From assembly GCA_902784165.1 (NCBI GenBank), contig CACZTL010000003.1:1-33063 (forward strand): 33,063 nucleotides of DNA, in the 5' to 3' direction. The first letter of the stretch is position 1. Every line of letters starts with the position of its first letter. The notes beneath the pieces were generated by a model. The model was given only the letters and a program-made list of their open reading frames with translations, had not been told where the DNA came from and searched no databases. A program made the translations under genes and the position numbers. Shown in pieces: positions 1 through 6,860 of the stretch. Source of the DNA: an uncultured Lachnospiraceae bacterium (lineage in GTDB: Bacteria; Bacillota; Clostridia; Lachnospirales; Lachnospiraceae).

Positions 1-801
1 CTTGAGGAAGGAAAGGAATATGAGTTTAAGGCCTGCGGATATATCGATATTCCCGAAGAACAACAGGTTGGAGGAATAGAAGCCTCATATAACGGAGACT
101 ACAGCGACATCGTTACTCCTTCACAAAAAAAAGCCGGCGGGTGGAAATATGAAGAAGGCAGATACAGATATTATGGTGAAGACGGTAACTACTACACCGG
201 ATGGCATCATATGGGAAGTGCCGAAGGCGAGACCACGCCCCACTGGAGTTATTTTGATAAGAACGGTTTTCTGGCTGTGGGCTGGAAATTCTTTACACAG
301 GCAGATGGAGAAAAGATTCCCCACTACTCCTATTTCGGTGAAAACGGATGGCTGCGCACAGGCTGGCAGCAAATGGGCAAAGGAACCGGCAATTCCTTCA
401 ATGAGAACACCGAAAAACACTGGAGTTATTTCGGCGCTAACGGCTGGCTGCGTACAAACTGGGTTCAACTCGGTAAAGGCACTTCTGAACCTGACGGAAA
501 CACCCAAAGGCACTGGAGCTATTTCGGTGCTAACGGCTGGCTGCGCACGGGCTGGGTTCAGCTCGGCAAGGGCACATCTGAGCCGGACGGAAATAAAGCG
601 ACCCACTGGAGCTACTTCGGCGCTGACGGCTGGCTGCGCACCGGACTGCAACAGATGGGAACAGGTTCAAGTAATACATTTGGTGAAAATACAGCATGGC
701 ACCTCAGCTATTTCGGTAATGACGGATGGCTTACAGTGAACAGAAGCATCACAGTATCATCAAAGTCTTATAACGCCGACGGCAGAGGATGGCTTAAATA
801 A
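1..801 (+). CDS. Cell-wall/choline-binding repeat surface protein, C-terminal part (5' end outside window)
   Basis: The frame is open from base 1 to the TAA at 799-801, so this is the end of a longer protein. After about 45 residues of non-repeat sequence it becomes a chain of aromatic-rich repeats with the pattern HWSYFGANGWLRTGW, typical of cell-wall or choline-binding repeats that anchor proteins non-covalently to the envelope of Gram-positive bacteria. The repeats begin at about bases 241, 322, 418, 511, 604 and 700, and the units at 418, 511 and 604 are exactly 93 bp apart and very alike in DNA, suggesting recent duplication. The catalytic or adhesive part lies upstream and cannot be named. 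It is one of only two plus-strand genes. An antisense frame over 121-651 is a by-product of the repeats. Confidence 0.85.
   Translation, partial: LEEGKEYEFKACGYIDIPEEQQVGGIEASYNGDYSDIVTPSQKKAGGWKYEEGRYRYYGEDGNYYTGWHHMGSAEGETTPHWSYFDKNGFLAVGWKFFTQADGEKIPHYSYFGENGWLRTGWQQMGKGTGNSFNENTEKHWSYFGANGWLRTNWVQLGKGTSEPDGNTQRHWSYFGANGWLRTGWVQLGKGTSEPDGNKATHWSYFGADGWLRTGLQQMGTGSSNTFGENTAWHLSYFGNDGWLTVNRSITVSSKSYNADGRGWLK
418..699 (+). repeat. Three tandem ~93-bp coding repeats in the surface protein
   Basis: Units starting at 418, 511 and 604 each begin with CACTGGAG and encode HWSYFG followed by NGWLRT or DGWLRT and a linker with GKGT. High DNA identity between neighbours makes this stretch prone to unit gain or loss by recombination. 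Confidence 0.8.
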
Positions 802-812
802 AATTAGCAATT

Positions 813-878
813 GTGTAAAACGTGGACAGTCCCTTTGTGTCAATCCTGACACAAAGGGACTGTCCACGTTTTACACAC
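813..878. repeat. Dispersed palindrome, long form, variant arms
   Basis: An inverted repeat of two ~31-nt arms around a 4-nt loop. The arms run GTGTAAAACGTGGACAGTCC then CTTTGTGTCA, followed by the mirror image. It differs from other copies in AAAACGT in place of AAACGGG and in TGTAAAA in place of TGTCAAA; both changes are present in both arms, so the pairing is kept. It lies 11 bp after the stop codon of the surface protein and may act as its transcription terminator. Confidence 0.85.
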
Positions 879-891
879 TCATCCTCACTAA

Positions 892-1176
892 TTATTTTAT
901 CCCCTGCTGCAACAAATCCTTTCCCTCAACATACTTCTTATCCCACGCAAGTCTTTTCTCTGAAGTAAGAGGAAAAAGTTCTGATATATTATCGATAAGT
1001 GACGTCCTTCTGTCTCCTACCCCGTATAAAAACTTTGAAGAAGACATCGATACCGGATACCATTTGTCAGCATAAGTATCACGCTCTTCACTGCTTCCGT
1101 GTTTATATCTTTGCGAATCGGCTATGATATGTCCGGCTCCGTGAAAATCACTCTGGCGATAAATACTCTTTGCACT
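892..1176 (-). pseudogene. Orphan reading-frame remnant (unknown C-terminal fragment)
   Basis: A minus-strand frame of 94 codons runs to a TAA at 892-894 but has no convincing start. Its composition looks like real protein (aromatic and charged residues, for example DTYADKWYPVSMSSSKF and DNISELFPLTSEKRLAWDK). It overlaps, in another frame, the end of the ABC-ATPase remnant to its right. I do not recognise the family. The likeliest reading is the 3' end of a decayed gene, fused by deletion to other debris. It could also be a real gene with an unusual start, which I consider less likely. Confidence 0.4.
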
Positions 1177-1271
1177 TCACAGCCCGACAATTCGTGTGGA
1201 TATTTCTTAAGATAGGACGCATCAAGACCTAACTGCTTTAGCAGCTCTGTGATAAGCAGAGTTAAGTCTTC
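1122..1271 (-). pseudogene. Fragment of an oligopeptide/nickel-type ABC transporter ATPase
   Basis: The minus-strand frame reads a helical segment and then KKYPHELSGCEVQRVFIAR followed by EPDIS and a TAG at 1122-1124. This matches the ABC signature region of DppF/OppF/NikE-type ATPases, normally YPHELSGGEVQR...IARAL..EPD..I.DE. The signature glycine is replaced by cysteine, and the frame stops just before the Walker B aspartate-glutamate. Walker A is absent. It is therefore a dead fragment. It directly follows the ABC half-transporter that ends at 1324, suggesting that a peptide or nickel importer once stood here. Confidence 0.65.
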
Positions 1272-1280
1272 TTTATTATA

Positions 1281-1299
1281 ATATCCCCTATAGGGATAT
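1281..1299. promoter_or_regulatory. Possible degenerate copy of the CCCCT/AGGGG operator
   Basis: ATATCCCCTATAGGGATAT is a near-perfect inverted repeat that resembles the five better sites further right. Its half-sites are two bases closer together than in the others, and there is no intact gene downstream on either strand. It may be the relic of the control region of the decayed gene next to it, or chance. Confidence 0.3.
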
Positions 1300-1323
1300 T
1301 TATTCAGTTTCCGACACCTTTCG

Positions 1324-3015
1324 CTAAACAGCCTCCATCCTTTTATCCCTCACCCTAAAGACCTTATTACAAAATGTAAGCGTAGACCTCCTGTGTGACA
1401 CTATGATTATTATCTTATCCTTAAACTCCTCCTCAAGAGTTTTAACAATAAGCTTTTCATTGAACACGTCAAGATTGCTTGTCGGCTCGTCCATAACGAT
1501 GATATCGGGGTTTTTCAGCATCGCTCTCGCTATCCCGAGACGCTGTACCTCGCCGCCTGAAAGGCTTATGCCGTACTCCCCGAGCATCGTGTCATATCCG
1601 TCGGGAAGTCGCTCTATAACGCCCGAAATGCCGGCTCTGTCGGCAGCTTTCTTTATATCCTCTCTTGATGCCTCCGGGACGCCTATAGCTATATTATTAG
1701 CCACGCTATCCTCGTACACAAAAGCAGTTTGCTCGACCATAGCGATATTATCCCTGAGGCTCTTTACGGTCACGTCTCTTATATCCTGCCCGCTTATCCT
1801 GATACTTCCCGAATCAACATCCCAAAACCTGAGCAGAAGTCGCAGAAATGTAGACTTTCCTATACCGCTTTCTCCTACGATCCCGACCTTGTCGCCCGGT
1901 TTTATCTCCATATCCATGTTCTTAAAAATATCATTGGCTCCGTAAGAAAAGCTTACATCCTGCCATACGCATTCTCTTGCTTCCTTAAGCTCTTTAGCAT
2001 CGTCCTCCTCAATAACGGCCGGAGTGCGGTCTTCTATATCAAAAAGGCGTTCCGCCGCTGCAAATGTATCTGTCAGGCTTGATACAACCGATATAAGCGA
2101 CTGTGTCGATGAAAATGAAGCCGAAACGACAAATGACAGTATTATCACCCAGTTGATCTTTGCCGGATCCTGTATAGTAAGACCAAACACAAGGAAGATA
2201 ATCATGATACGCGCCAGATAAACGAAAAATGTAGGAAGTGCGCTGATAAGCTGCCTGTGGATCGTTTTTTTGTGATCGATCTTATTAAGCTCAATACTCT
2301 TATTTTTTACTTCTGTACTTCTGTTATGTCCCTGGCTGTATATCTGTATATCCTTCAGACCAAATACGCTCTCAAGAATAAAGGACTTAAGCCCTCCGAG
2401 CCCTTTTCTGTAAGCTGTTCCTATATTCCTTCCGGCTTTCATGCCTGCCAGCGGAATAAGTACGCTGGTGATCACATAAATCGGTATAAGCGCGAGAACA
2501 TATACGGGATGCACAAAACCGGCTATGATAAGTGCTGCGACCGGAAGCAGTATAACAGTAAACATCGGACCGATGGTGTGCGCAAAAAAGCTTTCGATAG
2601 TATCTATATCACCTATAGCAACAGATACTATGTCACCTGTTTCTTTCTCCGTCATTATTGCCGGTGAAAGCTTTCTTAACTTGTTAAAGAATTTCGTGCG
2701 CATAGCGGCCAGAAGATTATATGCAGCAACGTGAGAAGCAAAGCCCTCTATATACCTCATAACTCCGATCAAAACAGAACAAACCGCCATCGCTGCTCCC
2801 CATCCCCAAGGCGATCCGGCTCCGAGCCTTCCTGCGCAGCTGAGTATAAAAGCAGCCCCAAAGCCCATCAGGCCCATCTGAGAAAGGTTTCCGACTATAC
2901 TGGCTATAGTCGCAAATACGATAAAACCCCTCTGACCTTTCGTCATACCGACCAGCCTTACCGCTATTTCCTTCAGACTGTAATTATGTTTATTTATAAC
3001 AGGTTTATCCGACAT
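1324..3015 (-). CDS. ABC half-transporter (membrane domain + ATPase), second of a pair
   Basis: A 563-aa exporter-type half-transporter: an N-terminal six-helix membrane domain (about residues 25-310) and a C-terminal nucleotide-binding domain. Walker A is GESGIGKST, the signature is LSGGEVQRLGIAR, Walker B is IIVMDEPTSNLD and the switch histidine is in IIVSHRRST, so the site looks active. The ATG at 3013-3015 follows AGGAGG at a suitable distance. It lies directly downstream of the other half-transporter (gap about 76 bp, holding a palindromic repeat), so the two probably form a heterodimer. The topology is shared by drug exporters, CydCD and the siderophore importers IrtAB/YbtPQ. The operator upstream of the pair and the metal-linked genes around it favour a role with a metal chelate. 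Direction of transport is not decidable here. Confidence 0.85.
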   Translation of the reverse strand: MSDKPVINKHNYSLKEIAVRLVGMTKGQRGFIVFATIASIVGNLSQMGLMGFGAAFILSCAGRLGAGSPWGWGAAMAVCSVLIGVMRYIEGFASHVAAYNLLAAMRTKFFNKLRKLSPAIMTEKETGDIVSVAIGDIDTIESFFAHTIGPMFTVILLPVAALIIAGFVHPVYVLALIPIYVITSVLIPLAGMKAGRNIGTAYRKGLGGLKSFILESVFGLKDIQIYSQGHNRSTEVKNKSIELNKIDHKKTIHRQLISALPTFFVYLARIMIIFLVFGLTIQDPAKINWVIILSFVVSASFSSTQSLISVVSSLTDTFAAAERLFDIEDRTPAVIEEDDAKELKEARECVWQDVSFSYGANDIFKNMDMEIKPGDKVGIVGESGIGKSTFLRLLLRFWDVDSGSIRISGQDIRDVTVKSLRDNIAMVEQTAFVYEDSVANNIAIGVPEASREDIKKAADRAGISGVIERLPDGYDTMLGEYGISLSGGEVQRLGIARAMLKNPDIIVMDEPTSNLDVFNEKLIVKTLEEEFKDKIIIIVSHRRSTLTFCNKVFRVRDKRMEAV

Positions 3016-3054
3016 ATGCGGCGCCTCCTATATCTGACTTTAACTATACTTTTT

Positions 3055-3093
3055 AGTGTGTCAAGACGGGGACAGTCCCCGTCTTGACACACT
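3055..3093. repeat. Dispersed palindrome, 39-bp short form
   Basis: A perfect inverted repeat with arms AGTGTGTCAAGACGGGGAC meeting at a single central base. The TAG stop codon of the upstream ABC gene (3092-3094) is partly formed by the repeat, so insertion or growth of the repeat set the end of that protein. Confidence 0.9.
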
Positions 3094-4846
3094 AATCCCG
3101 AAGTTCTTGTAACTGCCCATTCTCCAACTCATTCTGTTGTGTCACAAGTCTCGAGTAAATCCCCTTATTTTGCATAAGCTCCTCATGCGTCCCCGATTCC
3201 GTAACCCTGCCGTCCTCAAAGACATAGATCGTATCCGCGTTCCTTATAGTAGAAAGCCTGTGTGAAATGATAACAAGAGTACGCGTGTTTCCGAGATTCT
3301 TAATACATTCCCATATCTCACTCTCATTCTTCTCATCCACGCTCGACGTAGATTCGTCGAACACTATATAAGGCGCATCCGAAAGTATAGCCCTTGCTAT
3401 GCCTATCTTCTGTCTCTGTCCTCCGGAAAGCTTACTCCCTGCATCCCCGACACTTGTATCAAGTCCGTCAGGCTGACTCCTCACCCAGTCACCGAGGCGC
3501 ACCTGATCAAGCGCCGTAAGCAGGTGCTCATCTGATGTATCCGTTGTCGCTATGGCAAGATTATCTCTTATACTTCCGCTGAATATATAAACCTGCTGCG
3601 GAACCATGATGATCTTCCTTCTAAGAGCCTCTGTGTCGATAGAAAGATAATCTCTTCCGTCAAATGTAATGCGTCCTTCATCACAATCATAAAATCTAAG
3701 CAGCATATTTACCACGGTGCTTTTTCCGCAGCCGGACTCACCGGCAAGCGCAACGGTTGAGTTTTCAGGTATACTTATATCAACACCTTTAAGTATCTCT
3801 TTCTTTCCGTCATAAGAAAAAGTAACATTTTCCAAAAGTATTCCCTTGAAATCGTTCTTTTTCTCCGTATCAGCGGAGACCTCCTTTGTTGAATCCACAT
3901 CAAGAACCTCAGCAATCTTTCCGGATGCCGCTATTCCCTGTATCGCTTCGTGCTCTATCCACTGAAGCTTTCTTATCGAGCCGAAAAATCCGAACGAAAG
4001 CATAAGAACGGTAAGCGCCGACGGAAGCGTGACAGCGCCTGAAACAAGCAAAACCCCGCAAACGACTACTGCGGCAAATATACTTATATTCATTATGATC
4101 TCACTTAGGCCTATCGAAGAAAAGTTCAACTGCATGATTCGTATTATGATACGGCTCACAAAATCAGCCCTGTTGTTCAGTTCCTTTTCCCTGTCATCAC
4201 CCCTGTTATAAACCTCCGAGGTCGTCATTCCCTTTATGCTTTCCACATAGTATGAAGTAAGATTATTCATGCCTGACCAGTAGTCACTCTTGAGCTTATC
4301 TATCTTATTTCTGAAAATGTTATTAAGCGGGGTAACTATAAGAGAAACCACCAGAAGAATGATCGCTGCCGGAAGACATTTATTCATCAGCGCAAAAAAC
4401 ATATAGATGGGAGCTGCTACGGAATAAACGAGTCCCGGAAGATACCTGTTGTAATACATCTGTATAAGCTCGACCCCGTCAACGGAGGAATTGATTGTAT
4501 TAGTCGCGCCTATTCGGCTTATATCCTTTACATCAAGCTCTAAAAGCTTGGAAAATATCTCCGAGCGGATACTTACCCTGGCTTTAGCCGTACACATATG
4601 CTCGGCCTCACCAATAAGCACTTCTCCGGCAAACATTATCGCTGAAGCAATTACAGATCTTACCAGCAGCAGCGTGAAATCAACACCCTCTCCTCCGCTA
4701 CTGTAAAGCTCTCCGAGTATCGTACCTATGGCATTGGCAAACATAGTTATGCCTACAAGAACCATAATCTTAAGCGCTGCTATAGCGATGATCCAACCTC
4801 TGAATCCCTTTGACATCCTCATCAGCGTTTTGTTTATGTGCAGCAA
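3092..4846 (-). CDS. ABC half-transporter (membrane domain + ATPase), first of a pair
   Basis: An exporter-type half-transporter of about 584 aa with a six-helix membrane domain and a C-terminal ATPase. Motifs are Walker A GESGCGKST, signature LSGGQRQKIGIAR, Walker B YIVFDESTSSVD and switch IISHRLST, all intact. The frame stays open up to a TTG at 4888 inside the palindromic repeat, but no ribosome site precedes that. The only good ribosome site, AAAGGAG at 4856-4862, is directly next to an ATG at 4855 (no spacing) and 9 nt before a TTG at 4846. I therefore choose TTG 4846; ATG 4855 is the alternative. It is transcribed with the second half-transporter from the operator-promoter at 5002-5046, and the two probably form one heterodimer. 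Confidence 0.8.
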   Translation of the reverse strand: MLHINKTLMRMSKGFRGWIIAIAALKIMVLVGITMFANAIGTILGELYSSGGEGVDFTLLLVRSVIASAIMFAGEVLIGEAEHMCTAKARVSIRSEIFSKLLELDVKDISRIGATNTINSSVDGVELIQMYYNRYLPGLVYSVAAPIYMFFALMNKCLPAAIILLVVSLIVTPLNNIFRNKIDKLKSDYWSGMNNLTSYYVESIKGMTTSEVYNRGDDREKELNNRADFVSRIIIRIMQLNFSSIGLSEIIMNISIFAAVVVCGVLLVSGAVTLPSALTVLMLSFGFFGSIRKLQWIEHEAIQGIAASGKIAEVLDVDSTKEVSADTEKKNDFKGILLENVTFSYDGKKEILKGVDISIPENSTVALAGESGCGKSTVVNMLLRFYDCDEGRITFDGRDYLSIDTEALRRKIIMVPQQVYIFSGSIRDNLAIATTDTSDEHLLTALDQVRLGDWVRSQPDGLDTSVGDAGSKLSGGQRQKIGIARAILSDAPYIVFDESTSSVDEKNESEIWECIKNLGNTRTLVIISHRLSTIRNADTIYVFEDGRVTESGTHEELMQNKGIYSRLVTQQNELENGQLQELRD

Positions 4847-4878
4847 CCGTCTCATCTCCTTTCTTATCTTTGCGTCAT

Positions 4879-4985
4879 AGTGTGTCAAGACGGGGACAGT
4901 CCCTTTGTATCAAAGTGTGTCAAGACAGGGACTGTCCCAGTCTTGACACACTTTGATACAAAGGGACTGTCCACGTTCTGACGCA
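4879..4985. repeat. Nested dispersed palindromes (short form inside long form)
   Basis: The outer element runs AGTGTGTCAAGACGGGGACA, then GTCCCTTTGTATCAA, and resumes after the insert as TTGATACAAAGGGACTGTCC. Exactly at its centre, 4914-4952, sits a complete 39-bp short element (arms AGTGTGTCAAGACAGGGAC). The two arms of the outer element are no longer perfect (ACGGGG against CACGTT). This is the only nested copy in the window. Confidence 0.85.
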
Positions 4986-5001
4986 TGATTAAATATTCAT
5001 A

Positions 5002-5046
5002 TTTATACTATAGATTACTACTTTTCGTAACCCCTGACAGGGGATA
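5002..5046 (-). promoter_or_regulatory. Operator and promoter of the ABC half-transporter pair
   Basis: TAACCCCTGACAGGGGATA (5028-5046) is a palindrome with a perfect core CCCCTGACAGGGG. On the minus strand it ends 23 nt before a TATAAA hexamer (plus-strand 5002-5007), with TTACGA at the -35 position and a 17-nt spacer. The operator therefore sits against the upstream edge of -35, centred near -42. Geometry is inferred from hexamers; no start site is mapped. Confidence 0.65.
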
Positions 5047-5056
5047 ATTTCCACAC

Positions 5057-5107
5057 AAAAAAAGACCCCCTATACGGCGAAATCCGCATAGGCAGATCTT
5101 TTTTTAT
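5057..5107 (-). terminator. Rho-independent terminator of the histidine-rich gene
   Basis: A hairpin with stem elements TGCCTATGCGGA and CCGTATAGGGGG is flanked by A and T runs on both sides, so it could work in both directions. It begins a few bases after the stop codon at 5111 on the minus strand. Confidence 0.75.
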
Positions 5108-5110
5108 TGA

Positions 5111-5533
5111 TCAATGCTCGTGGCTGTGACCTTCAAGCTCGTCATCGCTGTGAGTATGTGTATGATCTGCCGTATCACCATGCTCATGAGCATGCTCATG
5201 AGAGTGGGTGTGCGTGTGCGTGTGCGTGTGCGTGTGCGTGTGCTCATGCTCTGAACCGTCTTCATGCTTGTGCGCGTGGGTATGCTCATGTGTGTGCTCG
5301 TGCGTATGATCAACATCCTCATGAGAATGATTATGATCACCCTCTACAGCATCATCATGAAGGTGGTCATGAGTATGATGCTCTGTGTCACCGTGCGTAT
5401 GCTCGTGCTCGTGTGCGTGAGCATGTGAGTGACCGTGGCTGTGTGTAGTGCCATCCTCGTGTGTGTGCTGATGCTCATGAGTATGCTCGTGCTCATGGCT
5501 GTGCTCAACTGTTTCTTCATCTGTTGTGCCCAT
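5111..5533 (-). CDS. Extremely histidine-rich small protein, probable metal-binding/storage protein
   Basis: A 140-aa protein in which about 50 residues are histidine, mostly as HTH, HEH and HSH alternations with Glu, Asp and Thr. It has no cysteine, no signal peptide and almost no hydrophobic residues, so it should be a soluble, disordered, cytoplasmic polypeptide. Such composition is known in nickel or zinc storage and chaperone proteins (Hpn-like proteins, His-rich tails of HypB or SlyD), but homology by composition is weak evidence. The start is the ATG at 5531-5533, preceded by AGGAGG at 9 nt; a longer frame to 5593 has no ribosome site. It has its own terminator. The neighbouring CDF exporter, methyltransferase and ABC transporters support a role in buffering a transition metal. 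Confidence 0.8.
   Translation of the reverse strand: MGTTDEETVEHSHEHEHTHEHQHTHEDGTTHSHGHSHAHAHEHEHTHGDTEHHTHDHLHDDAVEGDHNHSHEDVDHTHEHTHEHTHAHKHEDGSEHEHTHTHTHTHTHTHSHEHAHEHGDTADHTHTHSDDELEGHSHEH
5208..5243. repeat. Hexanucleotide microsatellite inside the histidine-rich gene
   Basis: Six perfect copies of GTGTGC (GCACAC on the coding strand) encode a run of alternating Thr and His. Slippage in steps of 6 bp would lengthen or shorten the His-Thr tract without changing the frame. Confidence 0.9.
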
Positions 5534-5553
5534 AATAAAAGTCCTCCTTGTAC

Positions 5554-5565
5554 TGATAATTATCA
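5554..5565. promoter_or_regulatory. TGATAATTATCA palindrome in the leader of the histidine-rich gene
   Basis: A perfect 12-bp inverted repeat 20 bp upstream of the start codon and just before the ribosome site. It resembles Fur/PerR/Zur-family boxes (TGATAATNATTATCA) with the three central bases missing. It could be a metal-sensor operator or a chance AT-rich palindrome. Confidence 0.3.
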
Positions 5566-5835
5566 AAGCTTTGATTGATCGAATATGATTCATATATGAT
5601 TAGCATTTAAAATATAATCATTGAATCGTTTGAATAGTCTACCACATTAACACTCAAAATAGTATATCATAACAAGATCATGTACATTATGTTTATATAT
5701 AGACACATTTGCATAATTAATCAGGCACCCCATTAAACCTTATTATTGCTTCTTTCATCCGTAAACGAAAAATGAGGATCTGTCCTGTGATATATCTTAT
5801 TTGTTATCTGAAAAACCTTAACACAATATTTTGCA
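5566..5835. other. Non-coding stretch between the third methyltransferase and the histidine-rich gene
   Basis: AT-rich DNA with no supportable gene and no copy of the CCCCT/AGGGG operator. It must hold the promoter of the histidine-rich gene unless that gene is read from the methyltransferase. I see no strong hairpin and no convincing -35/-10 pair. Confidence 0.5.
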
Positions 5836-6603
5836 CTATCTTTTTTCGGCAGTTATCAGAAAATACGGATTATTCCTATGAAGGTATACATCTCTTTCAT
5901 CCGAAAAAACCTTCTCGGTTACCCACTGAACCGATACATTTTTATAGCCGGCATTTTTACAAATCTCTATATCCCAGTCCGGGCGTTTTTCCTTTGCAAG
6001 CGGCAGCTGTGTCCTCCACCCCCTGGCCTCCTTATAATTTTCTTTTGTAAATGAACACTTAGGCTCTTTTCCGTATATCTTTTTATACTCCTCGCTGTAT
6101 GAATCATGCTGATATTTTTTATACTTTTCAGGCTCACGGATATCCTTGAGATGATCGCCGTCAAAAATCAGAAGCCTGCCTTCATGAGCAAGTATTCTGT
6201 ACCAGTTTTTATAAGCCTTTGCCGGTTCGCTAAGCGACCAGACTACATTTCTGCTTACGATCATATCAAATGTATTATCTTCAAAATCCGGTTCCTGTGT
6301 ATCCATCACCTTAAAACAGGGATCTGTCTCCATGGAGTCGGCATTTTTCTCCGCTTCTATGATCATCTTTGCTGACAGATCGATACCGGTAACATCAAAG
6401 CCCGCTTCGGAAAGAATTATCGAAAAAAACCCCGGTCCGCATCCGACATCAAGTATCTTAAGGTCGTCTTTTTGCGGAGCATTTTCCAGTATGGTATCAA
6501 GCCAGGGAAGCTTCCGCTCCGGAACAAGATCATCCTGTATAAGATCGGAGAAACCCTCAGCAGATATGTTCCAGCCGTGAAGTATTTTCTTTTTTAAATC
6601 CAT
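5836..6603 (-). CDS. Class I SAM-dependent methyltransferase A
   Basis: 255 aa. The SAM-binding motif I is LKILDVGCGPGFFS (about residues 49-62) and the acidic motif II is VTGIDLS, followed by the post-motif DMIVSRNVVWSL and LLIFDGD. The SRNVxWxL element is shared with the two methyltransferases at 10566 and 11845, which makes these three paralogues a distinct set within the Methyltransf_11-like superfamily. The C-terminus carries RPDWDIEICKNAGY, also matched in the others. The substrate is unknown. The ATG at 6601-6603 follows AGGAGG. It is probably monocistronic, under the operator-promoter at 6722-6766. Genomic context suggests that it modifies a small metal-linked molecule rather than DNA or RNA, but that is inference. 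Confidence 0.8.
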   Translation of the reverse strand: MDLKKKILHGWNISAEGFSDLIQDDLVPERKLPWLDTILENAPQKDDLKILDVGCGPGFFSIILSEAGFDVTGIDLSAKMIIEAEKNADSMETDPCFKVMDTQEPDFEDNTFDMIVSRNVVWSLSEPAKAYKNWYRILAHEGRLLIFDGDHLKDIREPEKYKKYQHDSYSEEYKKIYGKEPKCSFTKENYKEARGWRTQLPLAKEKRPDWDIEICKNAGYKNVSVQWVTEKVFSDERDVYLHRNNPYFLITAEKR

Positions 6604-6629
6604 ACAACCTCCTTGTAAATGTAATGATT

Positions 6630-6666
6630 AGTGTGTCAAACGGAGACTGTCCCTTCTTGACACATT
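6630..6666. repeat. Dispersed palindrome, short form, degenerate
   Basis: AGTGTGTCAAACGGAGACTG followed by TCCCTTCTTGACACATT. The core has lost one G and the right arm is altered (TTCTTGACACA), so the hairpin is imperfect. It lies in the leader of methyltransferase A. Confidence 0.75.
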
Positions 6667-6721
6667 ATTTTCGGGAAATATCGCAGCAACAGAACACCTG
6701 CGATGATTTTTACATATGTTC

Positions 6722-6766
6722 ATTATATTTACATACGGGCATATAAGAAACCCCTACAGGGGGATG
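6722..6766 (-). promoter_or_regulatory. Operator and promoter of methyltransferase A
   Basis: AAACCCCTACAGGGGGATG (6748-6766) is a copy of the shared palindrome. On the minus strand it ends 23 nt before a perfect TATAAT (plus-strand 6722-6727). The hexamer at the -35 position, TTTCTT, is poor, which fits a promoter needing an activator. Confidence 0.6.
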
Positions 6767-6768
6767 GA

Positions 6769-6805
6769 GTGTGTCAAGATGGGGACTGTCCCCGTTTGAC
6801 ACACT
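6769..6805. repeat. Dispersed palindrome, short form
   Basis: AGTGTGTCAAGATGGGGACT followed by GTCCCCGTTTGACACACT. It lies between the operator of methyltransferase A and the terminator of the CDF gene. Confidence 0.85.
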
Positions 6806-6838
6806 AAAAAAAGACCCCAGCCCCATAGGCTGAAGGTC
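6806..6838 (-). terminator. Rho-independent terminator of the CDF transporter gene
   Basis: On the minus strand GACCTTCAGCC pairs with GGGCTGGGGTC (two G-U pairs) and is followed by TTTTTTT. It begins about 22 nt after the CDF stop codon at 6861. Confidence 0.8.
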
Positions 6839-6860
6839 GCAAACAGTTAATAAATACTCA

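Noticed and set aside
149..739. Overlapping frames on both strands within the surface-protein repeats
   Set aside because: The frame that is open from base 1 encodes recognisable cell-wall-binding repeats; the others are shadows kept open by the repeated DNA.
1281..1299. Counting the palindrome at 1281 as a full sixth operator
   Set aside because: Half-site spacing is two bases shorter and no intact gene follows, so I list it only as a possible relic.
5104..5448. Frames on both strands over the histidine-rich gene encoding Cys/Ala/His- or Thr/Met/Arg-rich proteins
   Set aside because: They arise from the repetitive codons of the histidine-rich gene in other frames and have no ribosome site.
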